A stretch of DNA of 64,000 bases from Crotalaria pallida (taxonomy: Eukaryota > Streptophyta > Magnoliopsida > Fabales > Fabaceae): contig CM075649.1 of NCBI GenBank assembly GCA_037953625.1, forward strand, positions 119,843,290 to 119,907,289. The letters run 5' to 3'. The position numbers and the translations under genes are program-made. This document shows positions 25,293-37,800 of the stretch, piece after piece (position 1 is the first letter of the stretch; each line of letters begins with the position of its first letter). A model generated the notes under the pieces. The model was not told where the DNA came from, made no database searches, and was given only the letters and a program-made list of their open reading frames with translations.

Positions 25293-27541
25293 TGTAACAC
25301 CCCGCAAAGTTCCTCGTATTATTTTAAAATACTAAAGAGATTTATTTTGAGAAAAGTGTTTTGAAAGAGTAATTTTCTTAAACGAATTTCCTAATTCGCG
25401 TTTTCAAGGTGGTGAATGATTTTAAAGAAATGGTTTTCATGAAATACTAATATGAGTTTTAGAAATTGAGTTTTGGAATGGTTATGTGTTTACAATTTTT
25501 ATGCTTTAAAAGATTTATGATTTTTATACATGAGTCATTTTATGATGAAAAGAATTATTTTCTATGCATGTGTGTGTATGTATGCACGGTTTTGGTATGT
25601 ATGTGTATGCTTAGGATTATATGGAAATTAAATTAGTGGAAGAATATGATAATGCATGTATGTGTGTTTATGTGTGTGATACGTGTGTATGTATGTGTAT
25701 GCATGCTAGGATTTCATTTTATTTTAAGATGAGAAGCTAATGAGGTAATTTAGAACCAAAAGGGAATTAATGGGTAGAAAAAAAAATTAAGTAGTAAAAA
25801 TAAACTGTGGAACATGAAGTGACTTAAAGCCTAAGACTACTCCTAGATGTCCTTTGATAAACACCACCCATGCAACAAATTGAGTTGCCAAAATTACCCC
25901 TCCCATTTGCACCCTTGAACCGAATTTCCTTGAGGACAAAAGAGGAAAAATCTCATGTATTTGCCGTTGCCTATATATAGCCGAGTGAGTGTGAAGTGTT
26001 GGCTACTTCATTCTTCATTTCCACCCTTCATTTCTCTCATTTCCCTTCACTTTACAAACACACTTGTTGAGAGCAAAAATCAAGCTCTCAACACATAAAG
26101 AAAAAGAGAGAGGTCGTGAGTGGGGAAGGAGGAAGAAGGAGAAATCAAGCCAAAAACCTAAGCCTTCCCTTGAAGATCCAAGACCTTAGGAGCTAGAAGA
26201 CCTTGATTTGGTGGGTAGTTCGAAAATCATGAAGGAAGTTGTAATAGTTTAGATTTTCTTTTTGATCTTGTGATTTTTCTTTCCTTTCTCTTTGCATGTT
26301 AATTTTCAAAGCTTAAATGATGAGTACAAGTGTGTTTGTGCTTGATCATGGCTTTTTTTTAAAGCTAAAAGTGAACTGGTAAATTTCTAAACAATAGACT
26401 TTATAACTCGATTAAGGTTTTCATGAAAGATCTTAAAGTTTTTCAAACTAAATATTCTAGATCTAAAGGTTTGATGAGATTTTTGTGAAATTTAAAGTAA
26501 ATCTTTTTGCATGGTAAATTTTCTTTCTTAAAACCGTGAATCATGATGTGTTTGAGAGTTTATTTGATGAATAAATGTGTGATCTAAACTTGGTTGATAA
26601 TAAAGTTAAGATCTTTGGTGTTGCATGTTGATTTAATGATGATTTGGATTATTTGAGTTCATGCATGTGTTAAATAAACCTTGATCTTGAATTTTTAAGA
26701 ATAAATGAACGTATAAAACACTAGATCATGAGCCTTATGTTTCGGCCATCACTAGAAGATTTGGTTTTGATGCTTTTTAATTGGATTCAAGAAGTTGCAT
26801 GTTAACTTTATGCTCGGAAACATTGATTTGAGTTGTTAAAGTGTTTGATTTTAACTTGATCTTAATAAAGCTTTGATTTTTGCCTTAATATTTAAGAAAG
26901 TTTGGTTCTTGAGCTTTGCATGTAATTTATAAATATAAAACCTTGATTCTTGCTTTGATCTATGAAAATGTTTGACCTTTAAGTGCATGCATGTCATTCT
27001 TGACTAAAAAAAAAAGATTTGACCTTTCTTAATGACCATCACGGTTTTACAAAGAATCAAGAAAACAAGCTTTTGGAAATTGATTTCTAACTTGATTTAT
27101 GTTATATGTGCATGCATGATAAAGATTTGAAGATTTAAACCTTGATTTATGTTTAATGTTCATTCATGTTAAAGATTTGAATTTTACTCTTGATTTTTGG
27201 AGATAATGATGTCACGGTTTTATGTTTGGGAAAAAGGAAATGATACTTTTAAATTTTTGAGTAAGAAAGAACATGATTTGATTTAAGAACCTTGTGTTTT
27301 TGCATGTAGAAAAATGAACCCAAAGACCTTGTTTTTGTCATAATGAAATTCGGCCTATACTAGGAATTAGACTAGGACTCTTTTTCATGAAAAGACATAA
27401 AGATAATGAGTGTGTTTTATAAACTAATGCTAAGTTAAAATTATTTGAAATTGTGTTGTGAATATTTAATTTCTATTCGGTTTTTAATTAAAGATAAGGG
27501 AAATAAATGAACTAATTGGTTTGGAAAGAGTTTGTGTTTAA

Positions 27542-27581
<40 letters not shown>

Positions 27582-30525
27582 TCGGTTAAGAGTAAAAGGA
27601 AGAGTAAATGATTTTGTTTCATGAAAAAGAAAGTGGAATTTAAGTGCTTGAAATAAATCAAGTTGATTTGTGTGTTTTCTTTGATTTCATTCGGCCATAT
27701 AGTGTAAATAAGTCTAGGAAATTTAGTTGCATGAAATTAAATTTACATAGTGATTTTTGAAAAGAATAAAGTTGTTTAAAGTGAGAAAAATAAATGTGCT
27801 TGATTTATATCTTTGGTTCAATTTGGTTTGTGAATTTATGTATGCCTAAGTGTTTTTGTTTTATGAAAATGAAATAGCATAATGATGTATCATGTTGTCT
27901 TGGTTGATTTCAAATGTTTATTTGTGAAAGTGTTTTCTTGGAAATGAATGCTTAGTTTATAATTAAATTAAGCGATTGGTTTTGAAATTAATCACTATGG
28001 GATTCTTATTAAAATGATTTTTATGAAGCAATCCTTCGCTGTCCCGAATTATTTAAAATTGTTCTTTTACTTTAAAATTGTGTTTATGTGATTTAAAGTC
28101 TAATTTTCAAATGGTAATTGATTTGAGAAAAAGCTGGATTGAAAACGGTGAATTTTTCGGTGTTTTCAAACGTGATTAAGGTGTTGTCCAAGACGGACCA
28201 GCAACTAAATTAAATGATTTAAATTACTTTACTAGATGTTTTCAAAATGGTTTTCGAAGGTACTTAAGGTATTAGAAAATATTAGAGTTGTTTGAGAGAA
28301 AACGGTTATCTTTTAAGTCTTCCGACGAGGAACGAAAAGTGTTTTGAATTAAGAAAGATTTTCTTAATACAAGTTAATAACGTGAGCGTATTTTATTTAG
28401 TACGAGGAATTTTAGAGACGGGGGATTGGGGCAGCCGACAGCAAAAAGGATCCAAGGAGACGGTACGCAATTAATCGCTGGACCTCAGGTGAGAGAGAAG
28501 CTTTCCTAAGACACCGTGGTAGTTAGGTGATATATTAGGACGTTCCGTATCAGCTCAAAGATCGGAACTCAGTGGTTCTGAGTCAATAGTATAGTGGCAA
28601 TTGTTTGAATTGTGTGACCACTTATACGAAGAAGACAAAGACCACATTGTTGTGTGTGATAATTGTGTGCTGATGATGTGATATAGCATGCTTTATTTAC
28701 TGTTTAATTATGTATGATGATATTTAAATTGTTAATTAATTTGAGTAGCATGCTGATGGACGTCTGCTACGTCCGGAAAATGAAACTAATCGAGTAAGTT
28801 TATGAAAGTATAAGACAAAATGAGAGAGGAATAATGATAAAAGACATTAGACTGATTGGACAAGAGAAATGTGTTGAGAAGAGATAAAGAAGTGAGATTA
28901 AGGAAACAATTAATGATAATGATGAGGATGAGCCAGAGCTGGGGAAGATATTGTTGTTGTTGAAATGAGATGTGACTTGAATGGAACTTGGTTCCTTTGT
29001 TGAAATTATTACGAGGCTTGTGTTGAGTTGAGCTTGCTCCTCCACTAGTACTCACTGAAATAAGATTTTGAAAAAGGTTTTATGAACTGAGATTTTTGAG
29101 AAAACTTGTGAAATGATATTTTGAAAAAGATTGTGAAACGAGGTTTTTAGAAAATTTGTGAAAGGAGATTTTTAGAAAGCTTGTGAAACAAAATTTTTAG
29201 AAAAGTTTATGAAAAGAGGTTTTTGAAAAGAGTTTACGAAATAAGATTTTTAAGAGAGTTTACAATATGAGATTTTTACGAAAGTTTGTGAAAAGAGATT
29301 TTTGAAGAGGTTTACAAAAGGAGATTTTGGAAAAGTTTATAAAACAAGATTTTTGAGAAAGTTTTACAAACTGATGTTTTTGAGAAAGTTTCTGAAAGGA
29401 TATTTTGTGAAGAATTATGAAACAAGATTTTGGAGAAAGTTTATGAGATGATATTTTGGAGCAAGTTTATGAAATGAGAAAGTTTGAGAAAAGAGATTTT
29501 GAGAAAATTTGAGAAATAAAATTTTTGAGAAAGATTGTGGAATGAGATTGAGTTATGAGATTGATGGAGAAAGATTGTGAAAAGAGATGCAAGTTGCCGA
29601 TGCGATCCCAGCTCTGTGCTATGTTGAGAAAAGAAAGGAACAGTGATGTTGAAAGATAGCGGTCGGGACTCATTGAAGGGATGCACGAAGGATGGGCCGA
29701 CCATTAGGTTAATTAAAAAGATAAAAGACTTTAAAAGACACTAACACGCGAACGCGGTGAGGTATGTGTAACACCCTATGATTTTTACCCTTAAAACCCC
29801 GCTATTTAAAAATATGAATTTGAAATTTCTTTTTAACTTAATAAAAATCACCCGTCAAACGGACGGAGTTTTGTTTGTTTTTAGGACTATTCCAAAATTT
29901 TACCTGTGATAAATAATTTCACTTAAACATCAAGTAGCCAGCAGGGCTTCAGAATATGCATATCTAATTCATAACAAGGCCCTATGGGCTCCAAATATAT
30001 CAGAGTGCATAAAATAATCAAATATTCAGAGTTTTCAGCGGAAAATACTAAGTTTGAGTGTCATAATCAAAACATATAACTTTGTCAAAACAAAACATCC
30101 TAAGCCTCATTTAAAATATGCATATTAAATTTACATCAAAATAATATAAGAGGCTTAGGTCCATATTATACTCTAAACCCATAACACCCTACTCTCCCTG
30201 TAAGGGAAAGTACTCCTGCTCGGCCGGGGGCTGTGCCTGCTCAATCTCCGTACCTGAAAAATGTAAGGGAGTGAGCTTTGCACATGAAATAGAAAGCAGT
30301 TTCTAACTAGACATAACAACCCACTAGGTCAAAACAATTAGCAAATAAGCATATATTCACATATTGCACACCATACTCATTTCATTATTTCCATATTCGT
30401 TATTCATTCCAAATTTCCATTTTCATTATTCATTTCAACATCCATTTTCATTATTCATTTCAACATCCATTTCCATTATTAATTTATTCATTTCACATAC
30501 TCATTTCATTTCAATACATCACCTC

Positions 30526-30735
30526 AAATCAGAGGCCAATGAACAATTTTCATTCAACACATTTTTCACCTCAAAACAGAGGCCCTTAGACTTTTCCATA
30601 TTTAAATTATGTGTCCCTCAGGTCAGAGATTGACACCCTATCACTTATTTCATATATGTGTCCCTCAGCTCAGAGGTCAACACCCAATCACTTATTTCAT
30701 TTTCGTGTCCCTCAGGTCAGAGGTCAACACTTAAA
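30526..30735. repeat. Repeated CCTC...GAGG hairpin motif in solo LTR E
   Basis: Five units with CCTC and GAGG (one with GAGA) around six variable bases. Three of them are further enclosed by gtgt and acac (near 30610, 30657, 30705). The layout resembles the CTCC/GGAG hairpins of element 1. Confidence 0.65.
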
Positions 30736-30857
30736 CATTTTATTCATTTGATTCATACACATGCCCTTTTCATAAATTCTCTTAACTTTCATAATTTCTT
30801 TTCTCTATACATATACCTTGAGTTCCTCATAATATAGGGAAATTTATTCACATGGAT

Positions 30858-31255
30858 CCATCATTGCGTACAGTCCCACAACCCGGACAACGTCTTACAG
30901 CTGCGCACTATGGCGTCTTACGCGATCTATGCGTGCAGTCCCACAACCCGGACAACGCCTTACAAGATCTGGATCGCACAAGTCTATGCGTGCAGTCCCA
31001 CAACCCGGACAACGTCTTACAAGACATTAAATCAAACCAGTCGATGCGTACAGTCCCACAACCCGGACAACGTCTTACACGACCTCAAATCGAACCAGTC
31101 GATGCGTACAGTCCCACAACCCGGACAACGTCTTACACGACCTCGAATCGAACCAGTCGATGCGTACAGTCCCACAAACCGGACAACGTCTTACACGACT
31201 TGATTCTCACCAGTCTAAGCGTACAGTCCCACAACCCGGACAACGTCTTACAAGA
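30858..31255 (+). repeat. 58-bp minisatellite in solo LTR E
   Basis: Seven copies of a unit whose constant part is gcgtacagtcccacaacc / cggacaacgtcttac. The variable part contains tcgaaccagtcgat. The predicted proteins here only translate the repeat. Confidence 0.92.
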
Positions 31256-32190
31256 TTGGCTCTTTTAACCAATTTACCTTTAGCCTTTTGAAAGAGCATC
31301 ACCATATTTTTAAAGTATTGCATTCAATGTCATAAAATCATTATTTACTTTATCCAATTATACTACTAAATTTCCATTTTCTTGTTCAATCAATCATAAC
31401 ACATACATATATTTGCAACAATAATCAATTATCATTTAATTCACAACTTTACAAATAAAATCAATAATCATAGAATTCATTTATGGCAACTTCCCTATCA
31501 TATTACCCAATTCCTCTTGTACTTCATTATAATCATTATCCAAATTTCATTTTATCAAATAATTCATTCTCAAGTTATTGGGTTTCCTTTTCCTAGTCTT
31601 AACATCCAATCATCACGCATATTTAATTACTAGAATTTTATATTTAATAACCTAGGGTTTTATAATCTAATTTTCTCCCCTAACACATAACCCTAAAAAA
31701 TCATTATATACTAATTAGAACCAACTCCCTAGAACAAGGCAATGCTCACAATATCCACCCCCTTACCTCAAACACTTGGAGATAAGGTGATTCCAAGTGC
31801 CCTATGCTTGGGTTTTCCCACAAAAGAGCTCAAACTCCACAAGAGGGTGATAGAACCTATTATAAAGCCACAAAAGGAATATTATTGCTCATTCCATGAT
31901 TCTCAAGCCAAGTCCCAAGAGAAAAACGAAGATTCCATGGCTTTAGAAATGAAAACCTCCATGGATAGGAAGAGAGAGAAAGAATTCGAATTAGAGAGAG
32001 AGAAAGGGAATCAAGGCTTTGAATACTTACTTGGAGCAACGAAGAGGGACTTGATGGTGGATTTTGGAGTGATTCCCTTGAGGCTTGATGGATTTGAAAT
32101 GAGAGATTTTGTGCCCTAGAGAGAGGAAACTCGAATTTTTGGCCAAAACTCACGTGTGGATCGCCTTTATTTTTTCCACTGCAACAGCAT

Positions 32191-32266
32191 TTAATCGATT
32201 AATAATCGATTAAATTTTTTTCCCTCAGCAGACCTTAATCGATTAAATTTCAGTTTAATCGATTAA
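32191..32266. repeat. TTAATCGATTAA array in solo LTR E
   Basis: Centres at 32196, 32207, 32240 and 32260, with steps 11, 33, 20 bp. This is a short version of the same layout, near the right end as in element 1 and element D. Confidence 0.9.
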
Positions 32267-34362
32267 GCTGCACAATTTTGCAGCATCCAGACTTTGGAAG
32301 GCCATAACTTCTTCGTTACCCGTTGGATCTTCCTCAAATTTTAAAGCAAGCTTCCTCACCTATCCTACTTCACATCCAACGGTTGAATTTGTGTTTAGAG
32401 TTTTAAATATTTTATTTTAAATTTCCTAATATAGGGTGTTTATAACACCAAAAACATTGCTTCTAACGCTCTTTTGTTCATCTTTCAACCTCCTTTTTGA
32501 TGCCAATGCTTCCTCATTCCTTTATGGCATTCAAAGAACTCCTAATCCATCATTATAAATCCTTTTTAGAATAATCCTTACTTCCAAATCTTATCGTTAT
32601 TCTAAATATTATTTGAAATAAAATTTGGGATGTTACAGTATGAGTGTGATATCGAAGTAGTGGAGAGGAAGAGATCATGAGTATCAGGGATACTCAGGTG
32701 GAGATTGCATTAGGGGTGGACGATGACGGTGAAACGTCAAGAAGTCTTGAGTACTTTCTAGGCAGAACGAACTCCACATGTGGTATACGAACGTGGTAGG
32801 GACTGGGTCCAATGTCGTGGTAAGTTCTGCAGCGCAACTAGAATAGTATTGACGCCCCCTAGATTGCAAATCTTGAACAGTGAGAGGGACTGGAGTGGGG
32901 CATCTTGATTGCCACTGTACCCGAGTTTTCTACAGTGTGCCTTGATTATATATATATATATATATATATGAATTGAAATGATATGAATTGATTTGAGACT
33001 GTACCCGAGTTTTCTACAGTTCTCCTGGCTTGGAGCCAATTGATTGTTGAGACAGCTGTCGTGCCCACACGGTAAAGGTCCTGTACTCCTGTTTGCTTCC
33101 GACTAGGTTGGGTGGATGACCGAGGAGATGTAGACTTGCGATGTGAGTGCTAACTGCGAAAGAAACGCGTACCTCGATGATACTTTAACTCCCCCGATCA
33201 TCGATGGTCATAATTCAATAAGACTTGATAAAGAAAAGATTTATAATTAAGAAAAGCAAAAGTTTATGAGATGTGGATAATGAGAAAGAGATTGAGAATG
33301 GAAAATGTGGAAGAGTGAGTGAAACCCCATGAAGAGAAATATGAATGAAAGTGAAGGAATAAGAAGGAAAGAATGATGATGTTGAGAAATGAATTAAGTT
33401 GGGCGAGATGATAATACGTTTGGAAAGATAAGGAATAACGATAAGGATAAGGATAATGATAATAATAATGATAAGATGATTGAATGTTATGTTGTGTGAA
33501 TGTTGCTTGTCTTGTTTGTATTGTCTTGATATCTCGCCTATCGTAATCCCACACCGTCGACGATACGTCGTTCGGATCGCTTACTCTCTCCTGTTCGTTG
33601 ACATATCGGTGCTGCTGGTATCTCAACGGGCAGATGGAGTATTGTGACACCCTTCCGAATTACCCAAATTGAATATAGTATTTAAGCTATTATATTGGAT
33701 AATATATGGACTTGTGAGTGTTAAGAAAATAACTGAAATAAAATTTTCTTTAAAAGCGGGTGCACAAATCGTCATTTGGAATTCTTGGAGAATAAGCTCT
33801 AAACCATTTCAAAACATTTGTATCGAGTTCGGCGATCTCTAAAACCTTTTCACAAATAGGGTAACATTCGCTCTTTGGAAACATCTTTGTATCATACAAG
33901 TAAGTAAAGTTACCCATGCTTTGTTCGATAAGACTGATACCATCAAATAATATTTATTGCCGAGCTCTTAAATAGATTAAATCAGAGTAAGCGGAAATTA
34001 TTGGACTATGCAACTGATAGTAATATAAACATAGGTTTTATATATATAATAAGAGTCATAATACATAGCCCATAACAGAGTCTCCAAGACCCAGAAGTAC
34101 AAGTCCATAAAAACAGATCTACATCACAGTGTAACTACAGCCCTAGAGTATTCCAAAAGTATATCCACAATATATATACATAACCAAAATACAACTCCAG
34201 GGGTAATCACGTAGATCTGGCAGCATCAGATGTGGTAGTAGTAGTAGCAGTCTCCAAAAACACAAGTAGTAGCATCATCATCATCACAGCAGCAGCAAAG
34301 TATCCTCCACAGCCTCCACACACTGGATCCTCGGATTCTCATCACATACTCTATACACGTAC

Positions 34363-34833
34363 CTAGGGATCATCGTCCCTCCAGTCACTCCCAGTAGAAT
34401 GCACGACAGGCTCGCTCCCACTCTCGTCCTCCACCGGATCCTCCTCGATCTCATCCGAGGGAGAGTGTACCCTACCACTGGGTACCGGGTCAGGTGATGG
34501 TGAAACCCTGACTGGGCTCCTCGGATCAGAAGGGGGAGTCTCCTCGCGGACGACTCTCGAAGTGAAAGGGTGAGAGCGGGTAGGTCGAAAACGAAAACTA
34601 TGATAAGAGCGAGCTGGTCGCGTGGGAGGTGGTCCATGGTAAGTGTAAAACGGGGGTACATGCATAGTGTATATGATGGGAATCCTAAATCTACGAGGAC
34701 GGAATCGGATCAACGGGTTCGGGTGGTAGAAGGTAACCTCTACCTCTCCCTCGAACACCGCACGATTGTCCTCATAGATCCATGTGCCACTAGGAAGTGG
34801 CCGGATCTCGATGCAAGCAATGTAACGAGACAT
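34363..34833 (-). CDS. LTR-borne reading frame of family G, unknown function
   Basis: An ATG at 34833 (MSRYIACIEIRPL) opens about 156 codons. It lies three bases after an acceptor-like CCTTGTAG, so it may be spliced in a longer transcript. The N-terminal half looks folded (EIRPLPSGTWIYED, VEVTFYHPNPLIRFRPRRFRIP). The middle is rich in Pro, Arg and Tyr, and the C-terminal part is Ser/Pro-rich and acidic (DEIEEDPVEDESGSEP). A decayed homologue reads at 48330-48560 with the same SRV.REET and PSGR blocks and an in-frame stop. Survival of the protein pattern in two diverged LTR copies hints at past coding function. I do not recognise a family, and no gag or pol motif is present. Confidence 0.5.
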   Translation of the reverse strand: MSRYIACIEIRPLPSGTWIYEDNRAVFEGEVEVTFYHPNPLIRFRPRRFRIPIIYTMHVPPFYTYHGPPPTRPARSYHSFRFRPTRSHPFTSRVVREETPPSDPRSPVRVSPSPDPVPSGRVHSPSDEIEEDPVEDESGSEPVVHSTGSDWRDDDP

Positions 34834-35092
34834 CACCTACAAGGGCATAGGGGTAAACAATTCTATACACATAATCAACAGAGAATAAATTGTGCAATAT
34901 GAGTATGTAAATATACATCAATTAACAACAATCACATGTAACACTTAGCAGTTAATTAATGCACATAGGATGCTCACACTTATTCCATTTATCACAATTA
35001 ATATAAATGAGCGGCATGATGCATGACTTTAGCGCTCAAGCCTATCTCCATCATACTATGTCACTCTCTGACGTCCATCCCTGACAACCCAG

Positions 35093-35220
35093 CACTCAAC
35101 AGTGCGTTGTATTCCTAGGTATACAACAATTCGTACATTCACCTAGAATGTACACGACAAGCTTGGAATCCATGCCACCCGAGCATATCCCGTCATCCAA
35201 ACGGACCGTCATCCAAACGG
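35093..35220. repeat. Hairpin cluster in solo LTR F
   Basis: Consecutive short hairpins: cact/agtg (35093-35104), gttgtat/atacaac (35106-35127), gtacattc/gaatgtac (35133-35153) and two ccgtcatccaaacgg repeats near 35190-35220. Sequences are unlike the element 1 hairpins. Confidence 0.75.
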
Positions 35221-35557
35221 TATAACCATATCGGCATCCACTAAGTCGACCACGCCAACGACGTGTCATCAAGCAAGCGTATTGGCACTTCCAGAGGCCC
35301 TCCACATGTTTAACAAAACATGAAATACGTCCTACCATCCAAACTCCAGAATGAATGCATTTTATCTTTTGGACTTAAGGGAAGTTGATTAATACTTTAC
35401 AGGCCACCTAGGCTTATTTCTTTATCAAAAAGGACCGTCACCAAATGATCTATTTGTATTAATAAATTTCTCTAAGTCTTGATCCCTTGAACTATTATTA
35501 ATAATTCCTTAATTAATTAAGTCAGAATTGAAAATGGTGTTTTCAGGTTCTGGGTAA

Positions 35558-35885
35558 TTTACTCGAGTAAAATTCAGTACACTCGAGTATTCATTAACTT
35601 TTCCAGATTACTCGAGTATTCTTAAAGTTACTCGAGTGTTCATGACTTTCTGAGGATTTGGGTTTCAAATTCAATAAATTACTCGAGTACTCCATAGGTT
35701 ACTCGAGTGTTCATCCTGATTTCCAGAATACTCGAGTGACCCTGAATGCCTCGAGTGGTTGGCCTTAACTTGTCCTCAGGTCATGCTCGATACTCGAGTA
35801 GTAGACACGATACTCGAGTGTTCTAACTTCATTTACATTGTTTTTCAAACGTTTTACTCATGTACCCTGTATATTACTCGAGTGT
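35558..35885. repeat. ACTCGAGT palindrome array in solo LTR F
   Basis: Centres at 35564, 35584, 35613, 35633, 35684, 35704, 35733, 35752, 35795, 35815, 35859 (degenerate) and 35879. Steps are 20, 29, 20, 51, 20, 29, 19, 43, 20, 44, 20 bp, giving six pairs. A further pair sits at 36793/36813, upstream of the TATA box. Confidence 0.95.
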
Positions 35886-36650
35886 TTCGCAGCAGTTTAC
35901 ACTGAAAACTTAGTTTTATCATACCAATTTCATTTCTACTCATTTCCAGTCCATTCCAAGGATCAACAGAGCACACATAACATAATTTGAACATGTTACA
36001 ACATTCATTTCATATCAAAACACAGATTTGACAGAGAATCCAACAATTATGCATAAAATACACATTTTAACAACTCAACACCTCAAATTGCATAATATGC
36101 ATAAAACTCATAAGGTAAAGTTCATTTAAGCTTGCATGCATGATATAGAACTTGCTCAACACAGTTTTAGAGCATGGATTGGTCTCCAAACCAAAGTTCC
36201 TATTCAATCTAAGCCCTTAGAGCCTCTTGGTGGCTCTCTAACACAATTCATGAAATTTAATCTCTATCTAGTGAATATAATTACTTCCCCTTACCTCTCA
36301 GACGTGAATCAACCAAGAATTGACAAGAACAAAGCTCCAAACTTCTCAGACCAACTTCAAGCGTCACATGCAGAGCATTTTGAGTGCAGAAATCAAGAAC
36401 AAAGTAAGCTCCAAGCAACACTTTGACAGAACAAACTCCAACTTCTCAGCTCCAATTCTCCCAACACACTCACTCAATCCTCACGATTTTTATGTCTATA
36501 CAAAGCTCGTGATGTGAGCTTTGTATTCGTGTATCACTCAAGCCCTAACACTCAGAACTGAAAGAGAATTGAAGGCAACAAATCTGAAACCCTAACTTCA
36601 TCAACAAACTCAAACTTAGCCAAATTCTTCACAAATTCGATGTTGCTGAG

Positions 36651-36658
36651 CTTTTATA
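36651..36658 (-). promoter_or_regulatory. Putative TATA box of LTR F
   Basis: The minus strand reads TATAAAAG about 420 bp from the minus-strand start of the LTR (37081). The palindrome pair 36793/36813 lies about 140-160 bp upstream. Confidence 0.55.
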
Positions 36659-37800
36659 GACATGGAGGGGCATCATGCATCACGACACGACACTCTTGAG
36701 TTGTTGACGACGGAGTATTCGTGTCAAGAAGAGGGAATCGTTCATGGTGACTCACCAAACGCACTCACTCGTGCAGATTGACCCAGAATACTCGAGTATT
36801 CAGAATAATACTCGAGTGTTTTGCCCAGATTTTGAAAAATAATTATTTTATTTACTTTCCCTCCAAAACCTTTCCTATAATTGCTTCTAGGTCCCTACCC
36901 AGGGACTAATATGCAAAACTACTTATTTTATGCATTATTATGTTTATTAAATAATTTCACACACCTAAGCTAGTCACATGAACACATATTTTAATCAAGG
37001 ATTAATATGGAAATAATTAATTATAAATTAATTTATAATTAACATTTCATTAATCGGGGATTAAAATTTTGGGGTGTTACAAGTATCGTATGGAGATCGC
37101 TACTTGGAGTAGACATGGGAGTGGTTGGAAGCGCACATCATGCGAGTGGGTATGGACCAGCTCCACCCTGATCGTGCTTTCAGACCCGGAACATCAACTG
37201 AGCGGAGCTAATTTGGGGCCGCACTTGGGACAAGTCACGTACGAGGATACCGGAGCTACAAAGAGAAGATTAGGTACGAGACTCAGAGGGACTCTACCAC
37301 TTTAAATGGAGCAGAGCTGGAGACCCATGGCAATGGAGGAATAGTAACACGGACGGCATCATCCTCGGGAGCAAAGAAGGAACGCAAGAAGAAATGGAAA
37401 CTTCATCCGATTGTTTTCAATAGGAAGGATTAAGGATAGTGTTATTAGTTTAAGTTGTTGTGAATGTTTTGAGTTAAGGATTACCTAAGTAATGGACTAA
37501 TTATGTAACTCAGCCTATTTTGGAACATGCCCTACTTTCAAAGAATGGTGCGAATGAAAACTTATGAGAATTGTGTACATCACCTTTTTATGAAATGTAA
37601 AGAGCTATGTTGGAATGACAACCAAACCGGTTTTCCCTAATAAATGTTTTTGAAAATCCAAGTGAATAAGTGTTAGTTTTAGTAACAACTCGGTTTTCGA
37701 AAAAGAGTGTTGAAGAACCTCAAGAACTTTTCAATAACGTTTTCGAACTCTTCAACAATGTTTTAAAAAAAAATTGGCCTCATTTTTGCCACTTTAACAA

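Larger units (their letters stand above)
29767..32637 (-). mobile_element. Solo LTR E (2.87 kb) with GTATG target duplication
   Basis: Starts TGTAACACCC, ends GGGATGTTACA and is flanked by gtatg at 29762-29766 and 32638-32642. The sister LTR has a single gtatg at 22238-22242, so the empty site is known. Its right end matches the LTR of element D (gccataacttcttcg..ccgt.ggat, catccaacggt). It contains a hairpin series (30540-30735), a 58-bp minisatellite (30858-31255) and a palindrome array (32191-32266). No internal region or second LTR is present, so it is the product of LTR-LTR recombination. Confidence 0.93.
33643..37081 (-). mobile_element. Solo LTR F (3.44 kb, family G) with AGTAT target duplication
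   Basis: Starts TGTGACACCC and ends GGGGTGTTACA. Flanks are agtat at 33638-33642 and 37082-37086, with the empty site at 23238-23242 in the sister LTR. Read on the minus strand it has a TATA box (36651-36658), an ACTCGAGT array, a hairpin cluster and a reading frame of 157 codons. It is homologous to 12335-13777 and 48324-48781. Its length equals that of one whole LTR with no internal sequence. Confidence 0.92.
17730..37800 (+). mobile_element. Non-autonomous element with giant LTRs, nested in Sirevirus A pol
   Basis: It consists of two long direct repeats (17730-24003 and 25293-37800, the second enlarged by two solo LTR insertions) around a 1,289-bp internal region. A tRNA-Met primer site sits at 24007-24018 and a purine tract at 25280-25292. 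Ends are TGTAACACCCC and GGGCTGTTACA. Terminal signals are of Ty3/gypsy type. There is no coding capacity. The 3' LTR lacks its last 44 bp, lost at the junction at 37800. With the solo LTRs and their duplicated bases removed, the 3' LTR measures about 6.19 kb against 6.27 kb for the 5' LTR. Confidence 0.9.
25293..37800 (+). repeat. 3' LTR of the giant-LTR element, interrupted and truncated
   Basis: LTR segments are 25293-29766, 32643-33642 and 37087-37800. They align in order with the 5' LTR. The TATA box recurs at 25972-25979. A (TG)n run at 27547-27573 is expanded relative to the 5' LTR, and the (AT)n at 32947-32969 is longer than its partner at 22547-22557. The LTR stops at ccactttaacaa, 44 bp before its proper end. 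Confidence 0.88.

Noticed and set aside
30858..31255. Regular repeats with spacers resembling a CRISPR array
   Set aside because: The spacer parts are also repeats of each other and the locus is a minisatellite inside a plant LTR.
30852..31268. 138-codon frame with repeated PQPGQ-type units
   Set aside because: It is a translation of the minisatellite, open in several frames.
31742..32119. 125-codon frame in solo LTR E
   Set aside because: It lies in purine-rich LTR sequence with an overlapping minus-strand frame and is not kept in element D.
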